Assembly: GCF_009905375.1 (NCBI RefSeq)
Contig: NC_133647.1
Location: 168,004,275 to 168,068,274, forward strand
DNA length: 64,000 nt
Source: Apium graveolens
Lineage: Eukaryota; Streptophyta; Magnoliopsida; Apiales; Apiaceae
Direction of reading: 5' to 3'
Part shown: positions 48,271 through 59,598 of the stretch, one piece after another
Numbering within the stretch: the first letter of the stretch is position 1
Layout: the number at the start of each line of letters is the position of its first letter
Notes under the pieces: generated by a model
What the model was told of the DNA's origin: nothing
What the model saw: the letters and a program-made list of their open reading frames with translations, nothing else
The model's database searches: none
Made by a program: the position numbers and the translations under genes

Positions 48271-50478
48271 TTATCTGTCCCAACTAACCATACCAAGTTT
48301 ATTGACAAGCTTTGTAAATGTTGCTTCAGGTAATGACTTTATGAAGATATCAGCCAGCTGCTGATCAGTAGGAACAAAATGAAGCTCAATTGTCCCTTCC
48401 ATGACATGTTCTCTTATAAAGTGATATCGGATACTGATATGTTTAGTAAGAGAGTGTTGCACTGGATTTCCTGTCATGGAAATACCACTTTGATTATCAC
48501 AATAAATAGGAATTTTATAAAATGATAATCCATAGTCCATGAGCTGGTTCCTCATCCATAATAACCGCGCACAGCAGCTTCCAGCTGTAATATATTCTGC
48601 CTCAGCAGTTGAAGTAGAAATTGATTTCTGCTTCTTACTGAACCATGAAACTATTCTTCCTCCCAAAAACTGACAACTTCCAGAGGTACTCTTCCTGTCT
48701 ATTTTGCATCCAGCAAAGTCAGCATCTAATTATCACACAATCCAAGATCATCTTCCCTTGCATAGCATAGACCAAGTGATGCAGTACCCTTGAGATATCT
48801 AAAGATTCTCTTAACTGCAATAAGATGTGGCTCCCTAGGATTTGCCTGAAATCTTGCACACAAACAGGTGGCAAACATAATGTCTGGCCAACTAGCTGTT
48901 AGGTACAAGAGAGAACCAATGCAGTACCTCTGTAGTTTTTGACATCAATTGTTATACCTTCATGAGGATCAAGCTTTGTAGCAGTTGCCATAGGAGTAGT
49001 TGCAGTTGCACTTTCTTACATATTAAACCTTTTTAATTGATTCTTTGTGTACTTGGACTGATTAATGTAGATGCCATTATCAGTCTATTTAATTTGCAAT
49101 CCCAAGAAATAACGCACCTCTCCCATTATACTCATTTTATATCTTGATTGCATCAACTTTGAGAACTTATCACACAATTTTTGATTAGTTGATCCAAAAA
49201 TGATATCATCCACATAAATTAAACAAACTAAAAGCAAATCTTTACCTTTATTTACATAAAATAATGTTTTATCTATTGTACCTCTTTTGAATCCACTTTC
49301 AAGTAGAAACTGAGCAAGAGTCTCATACCATGCTCAAGGTGCTTGCTTTAGTCCATAGAATGCTTTGTCAAGTCTATAAACATAGTCAGGATGTTTAAGA
49401 TCCACAAAACCTGGTGGCTATTCAACATAGACTTCTTATTCAAGTTCTCCATTGAGAAATGCACTCTTGACATCCATCTGAAAGACTTTGAATTTCTTGT
49501 GTGCAGCATATGCCAAGAAAATTCTGATTGCTTCCAGCCTAGCAGCATGAGCAAATGTTTCATCATAGTCAATGCCTTCCTATTGGGAATATCCTTTAGC
49601 CACTAACCTTGCCTTGTTTCTGACGATGGTTCCATCAGAATCAGTTTTATTTCTGAAGACCCACTTTGTACCTACAATTGACCTGTTCTTAGGTCTAGGC
49701 ACCAGCTTCAATACTTCATTCCTTTCAAACTCATTCAATTCTTCTTGCATAGCTATGACCCAATCTGTATCCTTAAGTGCATTTTCTATTTTCTTTTGCT
49801 CTTCCTTTGAAAGTAGATTGTGATAAATACAGACATTCATTTTGAGATGCACTTCTTGACTTTACACCTTCATCATGATTTCCAATTATCAGATCAGGAG
49901 TATGATCTTTCGTCCATTTTTTGACATGAGGAAATGTCCTTCTTGAGCTAGATGCTCCCCCTGAATCATGTGCCTCATCAAATGCATTTGAGGTTCCCCC
50001 TGAATCAGTGACGTTAGCTCCTGATGAAGTATTAGGACTTGACTCATGTTCTCCTGATATTGAATAAGCATTAGATTCTGAGTGATCAGATTGAGAAGAA
50101 TCTTGTGTTGACTCTTCAGTTTTAGTACTATTAGTTGAACCTGCTATTGCTCCCCCTCAACATGTGCAAGTTCATTAGTACAATGATCATCTTCAGGATT
50201 TGAAGGAGTATCAAGATTTGGATCATCAGTAATTGATAATCCATTAGAGTTTGATGCAGATTCTAACGGTGCATTTTTATTTACAAAGATCAAACTTTCA
50301 TGAGAGTCTTCTTCAAAACCAGGAATCTTCTATCATCAAAATATATATTGATAGAGATAACTACAGTATTTGTTCTCAGATTAAAAACCCTGTATGCTCT
50401 TGATAGTGAGTAACCAACAAAGATTCCTTCATAAGCTTTTGATTCAAATTTTCCTAGCTTATCAGTATGAGTTCTCAG
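48271..50478 (-). pseudogene. copia integrase end, reverse transcriptase and RNase H (minus)
   Basis: Reading down from 50478: the end of integrase (LGKFESKAYEGIFVGYS), reverse transcriptase with [36 protein letters not shown] and YVDDIIFGS (about 49222-49191), and RNase H with STAEAEYITAGSCCAR, YCDNQSGISMTGNP and TKHISIRYHFIREH, ending at 48271. Several stops replace expected residues: TAG after GYSQ (expected Gln), TGA after KQAP (expected Arg) and TAG before PPGF (expected Gln). These are C-to-T changes. Frameshifts also occur. The first residues join the integrase part beyond the nested element at 58465. Confidence 0.9.
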
Positions 50479-52146
50479 TGAAAGGAATATGTCCTAAGTC
50501 CAATCATGTATGAGGATTTAGGAATAACTTTTATGTAATCTGTTTTGATTTCATTGATATTAATAAAAGACTTGTTTTATTTTTATTACGGGCTCTATCT
50601 ATTTAAGTGTTTAAATAAGATATACCATAGTTTAGAGTAAAGCTTTTTATGGATTATGATGAGATCATAATAGTGAGACCTAAAAAGATGATAACTCTAA
50701 ACTTAAATAGTTCCTAGTCATAGGATTACTAACTGGTAATTAATAATCCGCAAAGATCGGTACATACTATGCTTGCTTCATTATGAAGGATGTCTGTTCT
50801 CATAAACATTTGTGTGGTGACACTATATCTAGTATGTAGGTGCTTATTATAGAATAAGTTCACTGAACATGACTCGCACAGTTGAACAACTGATGGAGTT
50901 CACTCACGTGTCAGCAGTTGTTCACATAGTGATAGTTGTACAAGTATCCTTAGACTTGAGGTCATCATAGTCATCTTGTGTACACTGAACTATGTTTTGG
51001 TTTAGTTCTTAGTCTCCAGGGACAATTATTAGGGCTCTTCTGGGTATAGGAATTTGTACACGAAGATAGTGTATGATCAATAAAGGATCTACCCCTTCCA
51101 GTGAAGGAAGCAAATGTTCAAGGCTGATCCACTTATGCTAGTTCAGGAATCTCTGGCCAGAGTGAATGAAATTAGAAAGGAGTTTCTAATTTGCATAGAA
51201 CTACGCATAGTAAATAGTAAGCAAGTGATTGAATTAGATAGGCTTGACACGAGATCCATGCCTTGTATTTAATCGGGACATTGTAGGGTAGAAGGAGTTT
51301 ATTGTACGGTAACTATTCACTGAATAGGTTCTTGGTATTCTAAGCAGTGAATTCATATATCCGGATAGTTGCGATATGCTGAGAAGTATCCCTCACGATG
51401 TAGAATAAATGTGATTAATTAATTAATCATATTTAATAAATTAGAGAATTTATATAAATAATGATAAAATAGTTTTATTATTATTTATTTCTACTACCGG
51501 CTTAATATTGAACCTACAGGGTCACACCATAAAAGAGAATGATTTTATGGTGGAGGAATTAATTAATAATGGCTAATAATTATTTATTTGTGAAATAAAT
51601 AATTAATTGGCAAATTTAATAATTGATTAAATGAGATTTAATTGATTATAAATTAATTAAGAAAAGTTCTTAATATTATTAATTAAGGATTTAATTTTTG
51701 GAAATTAAATCAAGAGAGAGAATTATTTCTAAAGTGTTTAGAAAAAGGATTAATGATTAAAAGGTGTTTTAATTATTAATGAGAATAATAAATGGGATAA
51801 TAATAATAATATTTATGGGAAAATTTCAGCTGAAAATTTTGCCTATAAATACACTATTATAGACCCTATTTTTATTCGAACCGAAGAACCACCAAAAACC
51901 CAAAAAGTTTGGAAAACCCAATTCTCTCCACCTCCTTCCTCCTCCTTAATATCGTTTTCTTGGTGGATACCGGTGGAGTGCTTCACACTTGTGGAGCAAC
52001 TGCTAAGGATCTCTGATCGTTGTCTCCGAATTATTTTAAAGATTAGATTCGATCCCTATGTTTTTATCACGATTTATATGCTATTATTTGGATTTTATAT
52101 GTGTAAAAGTGTTTTGCCATGCCCCCGCTGCGTTTAAAATCCAACA
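50479..52146 (+). repeat. 5' LTR of the nested copia element
   Basis: 1668 bp from TGAAAGGAATATG to AAAATCCAACA. The TATA box CTATAAATAC lies at 51843-51852, followed by a transcript leader with CT-rich tracts. Confidence 0.95.
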
Positions 52147-52147
52147 A

Positions 52148-52160
52148 TGGTATTAGAGCA
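52148..52160 (+). promoter_or_regulatory. Primer binding site (tRNA-Met type)
   Basis: TGGTATTAGAGCA, one base after the LTR end, matches the initiator tRNA-Met site with one mismatch. Confidence 0.85.
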
Positions 52161-52584
52161 CAGGTTGTATGTATATAGATATGTGGTAAAAATTTCAGAA
52201 TTTTATGTGCTTGTATGAATTAATTATGATTTTTACAAGTTATATCATGGTTTAATTTTGTATGATGAGAAATCATTTCTCTGAATAATTTTGAATGTTG
52301 ATCTGGGTTCTACAAGTGTTGTAGATCGTCTGGGTATTTTTTTCATAATTTTATGATGTATAGATTTTTTATTATGAATTTTTGAAGATCTTGCAATTAA
52401 ATTCGTAATTAAATAAATCATATATATATAAATTGTTTGTAAGTATGTATATATATCTGTACTACATCTGTGTGTTGTCTGTTGATGCTGTTGGCACGGA
52501 GAAAGAAGACAGGTGAAGTACGGCGCACGCTGATCGAGAAAAGGCGGCGGCGGCGGCTGCTGCAAAAGATAAAAAAATTAAAAG

Positions 52585-52730
52585 GGTGTCGCGCATTCCG
52601 GGAATGCGTTACACACCTGTGGCGCATTCACGGAATGCGTTACACCTTTTAATTGGTTAAAAGGGTAGTAACGCATCACCGGAATGCGTTACAGGGCTTG
52701 TAACGCGTTCCTGTAATGCGTTACAGCCCG
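52585..52730 (+). repeat. Repeated TGCGTTACA motifs with a strong hairpin in the leader
   Basis: GGAATGCGTTACA or close variants occur four times, mixed with inverse forms (GTAACGC, GCGCATTC). The last pair makes a hairpin at 52694-52729: GGGCTTGTAACGCGTT pairs with AATGCGTTACAGCCC around a CCTGT loop. It lies in the untranslated leader between the primer site and gag. Role unknown. Confidence 0.8.
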
Positions 52731-53484
52731 ACTGTTTACATTAAAATTGATTTTCTGGGAGTTTCGTAACTCCGTTTTAGGCGTGCAATATACCGTTGGA
52801 TTCGTTTTTCCGAGACGGATCTAATGGAGTTATCAATTTTAGTTTATATAAAAGTTTTGAACTGTTTATATTTCCGGAAGTGTTTTAAAGCTGTTTTTAA
52901 CTGTTTTAACTGCTTTTAAATGCTTCATGTGATACATAGAGATGTATAATGCTTAGACTAATGTGCTAGATGATATAACATGCCTACCTTGATGTTTATT
53001 CATGTTTATTAATGTGATATATGCTTAGTTTATCATGCGATGATAGATTTAGGTGAACTTAAATGAACATAAGGCGTTTGTTAGACAACCTAGTATAGTG
53101 AAATTGTTTCAAAACCTTAATAACAATATTATGAATACAATCATGAGATTCTTGTGTTTGTGAAACACGTAATTGAATATGAATTTTCGATATGAGAGAA
53201 AGGATGATTCTGTCAACAACAGATTTCTATCTGTAAGAAAGGGTTATTAAGTGACGCCTCTTGACAATGCTCCACCCGATCTGGGAATCATCTGATTATT
53301 GATTATTGATTTGAAATATTTAATTTAAAAGGAAGAATCTCTTTATAATATGATTATGATTGTAACGTAATATAATCCCTCTAAAATTAAATAATATCAA
53401 GTAGTAATTGGCCAATGATACAACGGGCTTGTGTCGGTCATAGCCTTCCAACATGATAGAAAGTAGTTCTTATTTTTGAATCAT

Positions 53485-53790
53485 TGTCGGTTCGTGCTAC
53501 AGCCGAGGGCTTTGATTTCGAAATAAGAAATACTTTTCTATTACATAGAGATGTGTACATTGAATAAGAATCTAAAGGTCGGTACGTGCTACAGCCGTGG
53601 GCCTTTGGGGACTGATTCAACTGTACGGAATGTTGGGTTAGACTTGACTTAGAATATTGAGTTTTTCGTGCCACAGCCGTGACTCAATTATTCAAGAGGC
53701 TAAAGTTTGATTAGGGAATAACATTAGATGTAATTGACAAGAGTTGTCTGCCTATTGAACATTACATGGCGGTTCGTGCTACAGCCGGGG
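53485..53790 (+). repeat. Four spaced copies of a CGTGCTACAGCCG motif
   Basis: CGTGCTACAGCCG or CGTGCCACAGCCG appears near 53493, 53585, 53667 and 53773, spaced about 80-105 bp, usually with flanking GGTT/GGTA and GGGC. A more diverged copy may lie near 53431. All are in the leader before gag. Possible roles are RNA structure or packaging, which is inference. Confidence 0.8.
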
Positions 53791-53990
53791 TTGTGTAATG
53801 GAATGTAGGATCCCTATTCCCACTAGCATTATGAATGCTTAATTTTTCACGTAGGGGTTTGAATAAATTAGGTAAACTAGTGGGAGCCACTTATGAATAA
53901 AGACCCGATTCATATAGTGTTTTGAAATGAAATCGATTATTTGCTAAGTGTTGTTATGTGTTTATCATTTACAGATTTACTTTGTACGTT

Positions 53991-55295
53991 ATGTCTTCTG
54001 CACTATCACTCAGGAGCATACTGGATGTTCACAAATTGACTGGTCCTAATTATGCTGACTGGCTTCGAAACTTGAGAATTGTTCTTAGGATTGAGAAGCT
54101 GGAATACGTGATTGACTCACCTAAGCCTACTGAACCTGCTAGTGATGCACATAATGATGAACATGTTATGTATCGTAAGTGGATAGATGATGCAAATGTT
54201 GCTCAATGCATCATTCTAGCTTCCATGAACATTGAGCTACAGAAGCAACATGAGCATATGGATGCTCACACTATCCTCATGCATCTACAAGAGTTGTATG
54301 ATGTGGCAGGGAGGACAGCTCGATATTAGATATCGAATGAGTTGTTCGGTTGTAGGATGTCTGAGGGATCATCTGTGAATGACCATGTACTTAAGATGAT
54401 CAATTTGATTGAACGTCTTGGACAACTTGGTTTTGCCATGGATGGGGAGCTAAGCCAAGACTTGGTCTTGCAATCGCTTCCGAGTTCGTTCTCACAGTTT
54501 GTTGTGAACTTTCACATGAATAAGTTGGATGTCAGCCTGCCTGAACTCCATAACATTTTGAAGACTGCGGAATCGAATTTTCCCCCTAAGAAGAGTTCTG
54601 TTCTTCTAATTGGTGAAGGTTCCAATCCTAAGAAAAGGAAGAGGAACCCTTCCAAGAAGAAGAAAGTAGGTCAGAAAATGCCGGTTCCACCAAAAGCTGA
54701 AGACCCCAAGAGCAAAGTTGTTTGCTTTCACTATAACAAGGTGGGGCACTGGAAGAGTAACTGCAAGGTTTACCTTGCAGAATTGAAGAAGAAGAAGGGT
54801 AGTGAGACTGCCGCTTCTGATTCAGGTATGTTCATGATAGAAGTGAATATGTCATTAAGCCAAATTTCTACTTGGGTATTAGATACCGCCCATGGTTCTG
54901 ACATCTGCAATTTGTTGCAGGGACCAATGAGAAGTAGGACTCTTGAGGAAGATGAGGTGATTCTACTGATGGGAAATGGAGAAAGAGTTGCTGCTGAAGA
55001 TGTAGAATCATTTCATTTACATATGCCTACGGGCAAGACTATTGTTTTAAATAATTGTTATTTTGTTCCCTCGATTGTGAGGAATATTATTCCCATGTTA
55101 GACTTGGCTGGATTTTCATTTATTATTGAGAATAATGAATGTTCTATTCTTAGAGATAATATTCTTTATGGACGTGGTACTTTAAATAATGGTCTGTATA
55201 AATGTGACATAATTTACTTCAGATTGAGCCAACTAATAAAAGAAAAAGGGATGATGAAAATCTCACTTCATTGTGGCACTGCAGTCTCCATTTAG
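53991..55295 (+). pseudogene. Nested copia gag and protease
   Basis: The frame starts at ATG 53991 (MSSALSLRSILDVHKLTGPN), preferred over the upstream ATG at 53958. Gag helix region is followed by a basic KKRKRNPSKKKK stretch and a zinc knuckle in which the second Cys is replaced by Tyr (CFHYNKVGHWKSNC). A protease-like WVLDTAHGSDIC keeps the Asp-Thr-Ala core. A TAG at 54327-54329 stands where Gln is likely. The reading ends at 55295 in the pre-integrase part. Confidence 0.88.
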
Positions 55296-56783
55296 TAGAC
55301 ATGGAGAGAGGACTGCAAATTTGCTAGGAATGGTACACACAGATGTATGTGGACCAATGTCTACGCAAGCCATGGGTGGATTTTCATACTTCATTACTTT
55401 CATGGATAATAGATCTAGATTCGGATATGTGTTTGATGAAACACAAGTCTGAAGCCTTTGAAAAGTTCAAAGAGTATAAGTATGAAGTGGAGAAACAAAC
55501 CAAACATAGTATTATAATTCTTCGATTAGATCGAGGTGGTGAATACTTGAATGGAGAGTTTCTGGATTATCTCAAAGTAAATGGTATAGTCTTCCAATGG
55601 ACGCCTCCAGATTGGTATCTGAAAGGAGAAATCGAACTTTGTTAGACATAGTTGGTCCATGATGAGCTATGCAAATCTTCCAGTATTCCTACGGGGTTAT
55701 GCATTGGAAACCTCAACATATTTACTGAATATGGTGCCTTCCAAAATCTGTTCCTCAAACTTCGTATGAGATATGGAAAGAAAGGAAACCGAGTCTTAAA
55801 CACGTTAAGATTTGGGGATGTCTAGCTTATGTCAAGTAAGTTGACCCAGATAAGCTGGAATATCGATCCGTAAAATGTAGTTTTGTTGGATATCCTAAAG
55901 AGACTTTAGGGTATTACTTTTACACCGATCATCGGGTGTTTGTCTCCAGACATGCTACCTTCTTGGAAAAGGAGTTTATCCTTGAAGGAAATAGTGGGAG
56001 CAAAATTGAACTTGATGAAGTTCAAGAAGCACAAACTACTACGGATCAAGTGGAAACACCTGTTCTGACTGAACAACCTTTTGTGGAACAACCCATTCAT
56101 AGATCAGGGAGAGTGTCTCGCCAACCTGAGAGGTAATATGGCCTTGTCATTGAGAATGACAATGAGTTGTCGATCATTGATGATGACGACCCTGTAACCT
56201 ATAATGAGGCTATGAGTAGTGTTGACTCAGAGAAATGGCATAGTGCCATGAAATCCGGAATGGAATCTATGTATACGGTATACAAAAAAAAGATTATAGC
56301 AGATGGCCAGGTGGAGACCTATAAGGCCAGGATTTTGGGAAAAGGATTCAAACAAAGGCAATGGATTGACTTTGATGAAACCTTTTACCTGTAGCCCTGT
56401 TAAAATCAGTTCGGATTTTGCTTGCGATTGCTGCTTACTACGACTATGAGATCTGGCAATTAGCCAGATGGTTTTCTTTCCAAGAGAAATGAAAACCTAG
56501 TGTGTAAGCTACTGCGAACCATATGTGGTTTAAAGCAAGCTTCTCGTAGATGGAATATCCGTTTTGGTGAGACAATCAAAGAGTTTGATTTTATCAAAAA
56601 CGTAGATGAACCATGCGTCTACAAAAGGGTTAGTGGGAGCGCGGTAACATTTCTTGTATTGCATTGAAATAGTGTTGACACACATAACAACATAGCAGAC
56701 CCACTCACAAAGCTACTTTATGAAAGTCACTTTGATCGTCAAAAGGACAAGATGGGTATTATATACCAGAGTGATTGGCTTTA
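55296..56783 (+). pseudogene. Nested copia integrase and reverse transcriptase remnants
   Basis: Pieces in shifting frames include integrase (LRLDRGGEYLNGEF, about 55522-55563), a linker ending HRSGRVSRQPER, the start of reverse transcriptase (YKARILGKGFKQRQWIDFDE) and CGLKQASRRWN. Near 56665 the reading jumps to the last part of RNase H (NIADPLTKLLYESHF). The active-site part of reverse transcriptase and most of RNase H are missing, so this copy could not replicate itself. Confidence 0.88.
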
Positions 56784-56785
56784 GT

Positions 56786-56798
56786 ACAAGTGGGAGAT
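56786..56798 (+). promoter_or_regulatory. Polypurine tract
   Basis: ACAAGTGGGAGAT stands directly before the 3' LTR start TGAAAGG. Confidence 0.8.
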
Positions 56799-58464
56799 TG
56801 AAAGGAATATGTCCTAAGTCCAATCATGTATGAGGATTTAGGAATAACTTTTATGTAATCTGTTTTGATTTCATTGATATTAATAAAAGACTTGTTTTGT
56901 TTTTATTACGGGCTCTATCTATTTAAGTGTTTAAATAAGATATACCATAGTTTAGAGTAAATCTTTTTATGGATTATGATGAGATCATAATAGTGAGACC
57001 TAAAAAGATGATAACTCTAAACTTAAATAGTTCCTGGTCATAGGATTACTAACTGGTAATTAATAATCCGCAAAGATCGGTACATACTATGCTTGTTTCA
57101 TTATGAAGGATGTCTGTTCTCATAGATATTTGTGTGGTGACACTATAGCTAGTATGTAGGTGCTTATTATAGAATAAGTTCACTGAACATGACTCGCACA
57201 GTTGAACAACTGATGGAGTTCACTCACGTGTTAGCAGTTGTTCACATAGTGATAGTTGTACAAGTATCCTTAGACTTGAGGTCATCATAGTCATCTTGTG
57301 TACACTGAACTATGCTTTGGTTTAGTTCTTAGTCTCCAGGGACAATTATTAGGGCTCTTCTGGGTATAGGAATTTGTACACGAAGATAGTGTATGATCAA
57401 TAAAGGATCTACCCCTTCCAGTGAAGGAAGCGAATGTTCAAGGCTGATCCACTTATGCTAGTTCAGGAATCTCTGGCCAGAGTGAATGAAATTAGAAAGG
57501 AGTTTCTAATTTGCATAGAACTACGCATAGTAAATGGTAAGCAAGTGATTGAATTAGATAGGCTTGACACGAGATCCATGCCTTGTATTTAATCGGGACA
57601 TTGTAGGGTAGAAGGAGTTTATTGTACGGTAACTATTCACCGAATAGGTTCTTGGTATTCTAAGAAGTGAATTCATATTATCCGGATAGTCGCGATATGC
57701 TGAGAAGTATCCCTCACGATGTAGAATAAATGTGATTAATTAATTAATCATATTTAATAAATTAGAGAATTTATATAAATAATGATAAAATAGTTTTATT
57801 ATTATTTATTTCTACTACCGGCTTAATATTGAACCTACAGGGTCACACCATAAAAGAGAATGATTTTATGGTGGAGGAATTAATTAATAATGGCTAATAA
57901 TTATTTATTTATGAAATAAATAATTAATTGGCAAATTTAATAATTGATTAAATGAGATTTAATTGATTATAAATTAATTAAGAAAAGTTCTTAATATTAT
58001 TAATTAAGGATTTAATTTTTGGAAATTAAATCAAGAGAGAGAATTATTTCTAAAGTGTTTAGAAAAAGGATTAATGATTAAAAGGTGTTTTAATTATTAA
58101 TGAGAATAATAAATGGGATAATAATAATATTTATGGGAAAATTTCAGCTGAAAATTTTGCCTATAAATACACTATTATAGACCCTATTTTTATTCGAACC
58201 GAAGAACCACCAAAAACCCAAAAAGTTTGGAAAACCCAATTCTCTCCACCTCCTTCCTCCTCCTTAACATCGTTTTCTTGGTGGATACCGGTGGAGTGCT
58301 TCACACTTGAGGAGCAACTGCTAAGGATCTCTGATCGTTGTCTCCGAATTATTTTAAAGGTTAGATTCGATCCCTATGTTTTTACCACGATTTATATGCT
58401 ATTATTTGGATTTTATATGTGTAAAAGTGTTTTGTCATGCCCCCGCTGCGTTTAAAATCCAACA
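56799..58464 (+). repeat. 3' LTR of the nested copia element
   Basis: 1666 bp, the same ends as the 5' LTR. Differences from it include a one-base insertion near 57678 and loss of one TAA unit near 58122. Confidence 0.95.
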
Positions 58465-59526
58465 CTCAGAACAAAGCACCTACATCCAAATACATGGAGA
58501 TATTTGAGACTGGGCTTCTTTTCTTTCAGCATCTGATAAGAAGTAACACCATGTTTGTTTATCAGTTTGATATTCTGAGTATAACAGGTTGCGTTTACTG
58601 CTTCAGCCCAAAAGTAAGTGGGTAGTTTGGCTTCTTCTAGCAGAGTCCTTCCAGCTTCAATCAAGGTTATGTTCTTCCTCTCAACAATACCATTTTGTTG
58701 AGGTATGCCAGGAGCTGAGAATTATTATTGTATGCCTTTATACTTATAAACTTCTTCCATCTTTGAGTTCTTGAACTCAGTGCCATTATCACTCCTCAGT
58801 ATTTTCACTTTGAAGTTGGATCCATTTTCAATTTGCTTTACATGATCCAGAAAAATTTCTGGAGTTTCATCCTTCATGTGTAGAAAATAAACCCAAGTGT
58901 ATCTAGTGAAATCATCAACAATTACAAGTGTGTACCTTTTCTTGTTGATAGACATTATGTTCAGTGGTCCAAAGAGATCCAAGTGTAGCATATGATACTC
59001 TTCTTTGTTTTGACTTTTGTCAAGCATCACAAAGACCATCAGATGAGTATAACATATTTGGTAATCCTCTTACCAGCTCCTTCTTGGCAAGTTCATTGAT
59101 AGAATTGAAGTTGAGATGTGAGAGCTTCTTGTGCCAATTCCAGCTCTCATCTACTGATGCCTTAGAGATAAGGCAAGTAGCTTCTTGCTCAAGACTTTCA
59201 TGCAGCCTTGCTTCATACATGTTACCATTTTTGTATCCTATTAAGACAACTTTCTTTGTCTTGTTATAAACAACTTCACAGTGAGAGTCATAGAATACCA
59301 CATGATAACCTCTGTAAGTGGTTTGACTGATGCTCATTAGGTTGTGCTTCAGTCCTTCCACCAGAGCTACATTCTCTATTACCACCTTTCCAATCACCAA
59401 GTTTCCATATCCCATAGTGTGTCCTATATTTCCATCTCTATAAGATACATTTGGGCCAGCCTTCCTCTCAAATTCTGACAGCAGGGATTTATTTCCAATC
59501 ATGTGTCCTGAACATCCACTATCCAA
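58465..59526 (-). pseudogene. Sirevirus-like protease and integrase (minus)
   Basis: From 59526 downward: protease MDSGCSGHMIGNK, the pre-integrase part with WNWHKKLSHLNFNSINEL, then in a shifted frame the integrase core with HLDLFGPL (first Asp), VDDFTRYTWVYFL and LRSDNGTEF (second Asp). The frame shifts again before IEAGRTLLEEAKLPTYFWAE and VFGCRCFVL, where the nested element interrupts at 58465. The order and motifs are those of copia pol. Confidence 0.9.
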
Positions 59527-59598
59527 GACAAGAGTATTTTTCCTGTTACCCTGAAATAGAAGAGTGATTAATTAGAAGGAAATATTAAGGACCCACAC

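Larger units (their letters stand above)
50479..58464 (+). mobile_element. Nested copia element with 1.67-kb LTRs, defective
   Basis: LTRs at 50479-52146 and 56799-58464 are nearly identical (about 20 substitutions and two small indels by eye). The duplication CTCAG flanks the element (50474-50478, 58465-58469). The interior carries a gag with one stop, a decayed protease and integrase, and only scraps of reverse transcriptase; the catalytic YVDD part and most of RNase H are deleted near 56665. It sits in the integrase gene of the minus-strand element. The young LTRs around an old, deleted interior suggest it was moved by proteins of another element. Confidence 0.95.
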
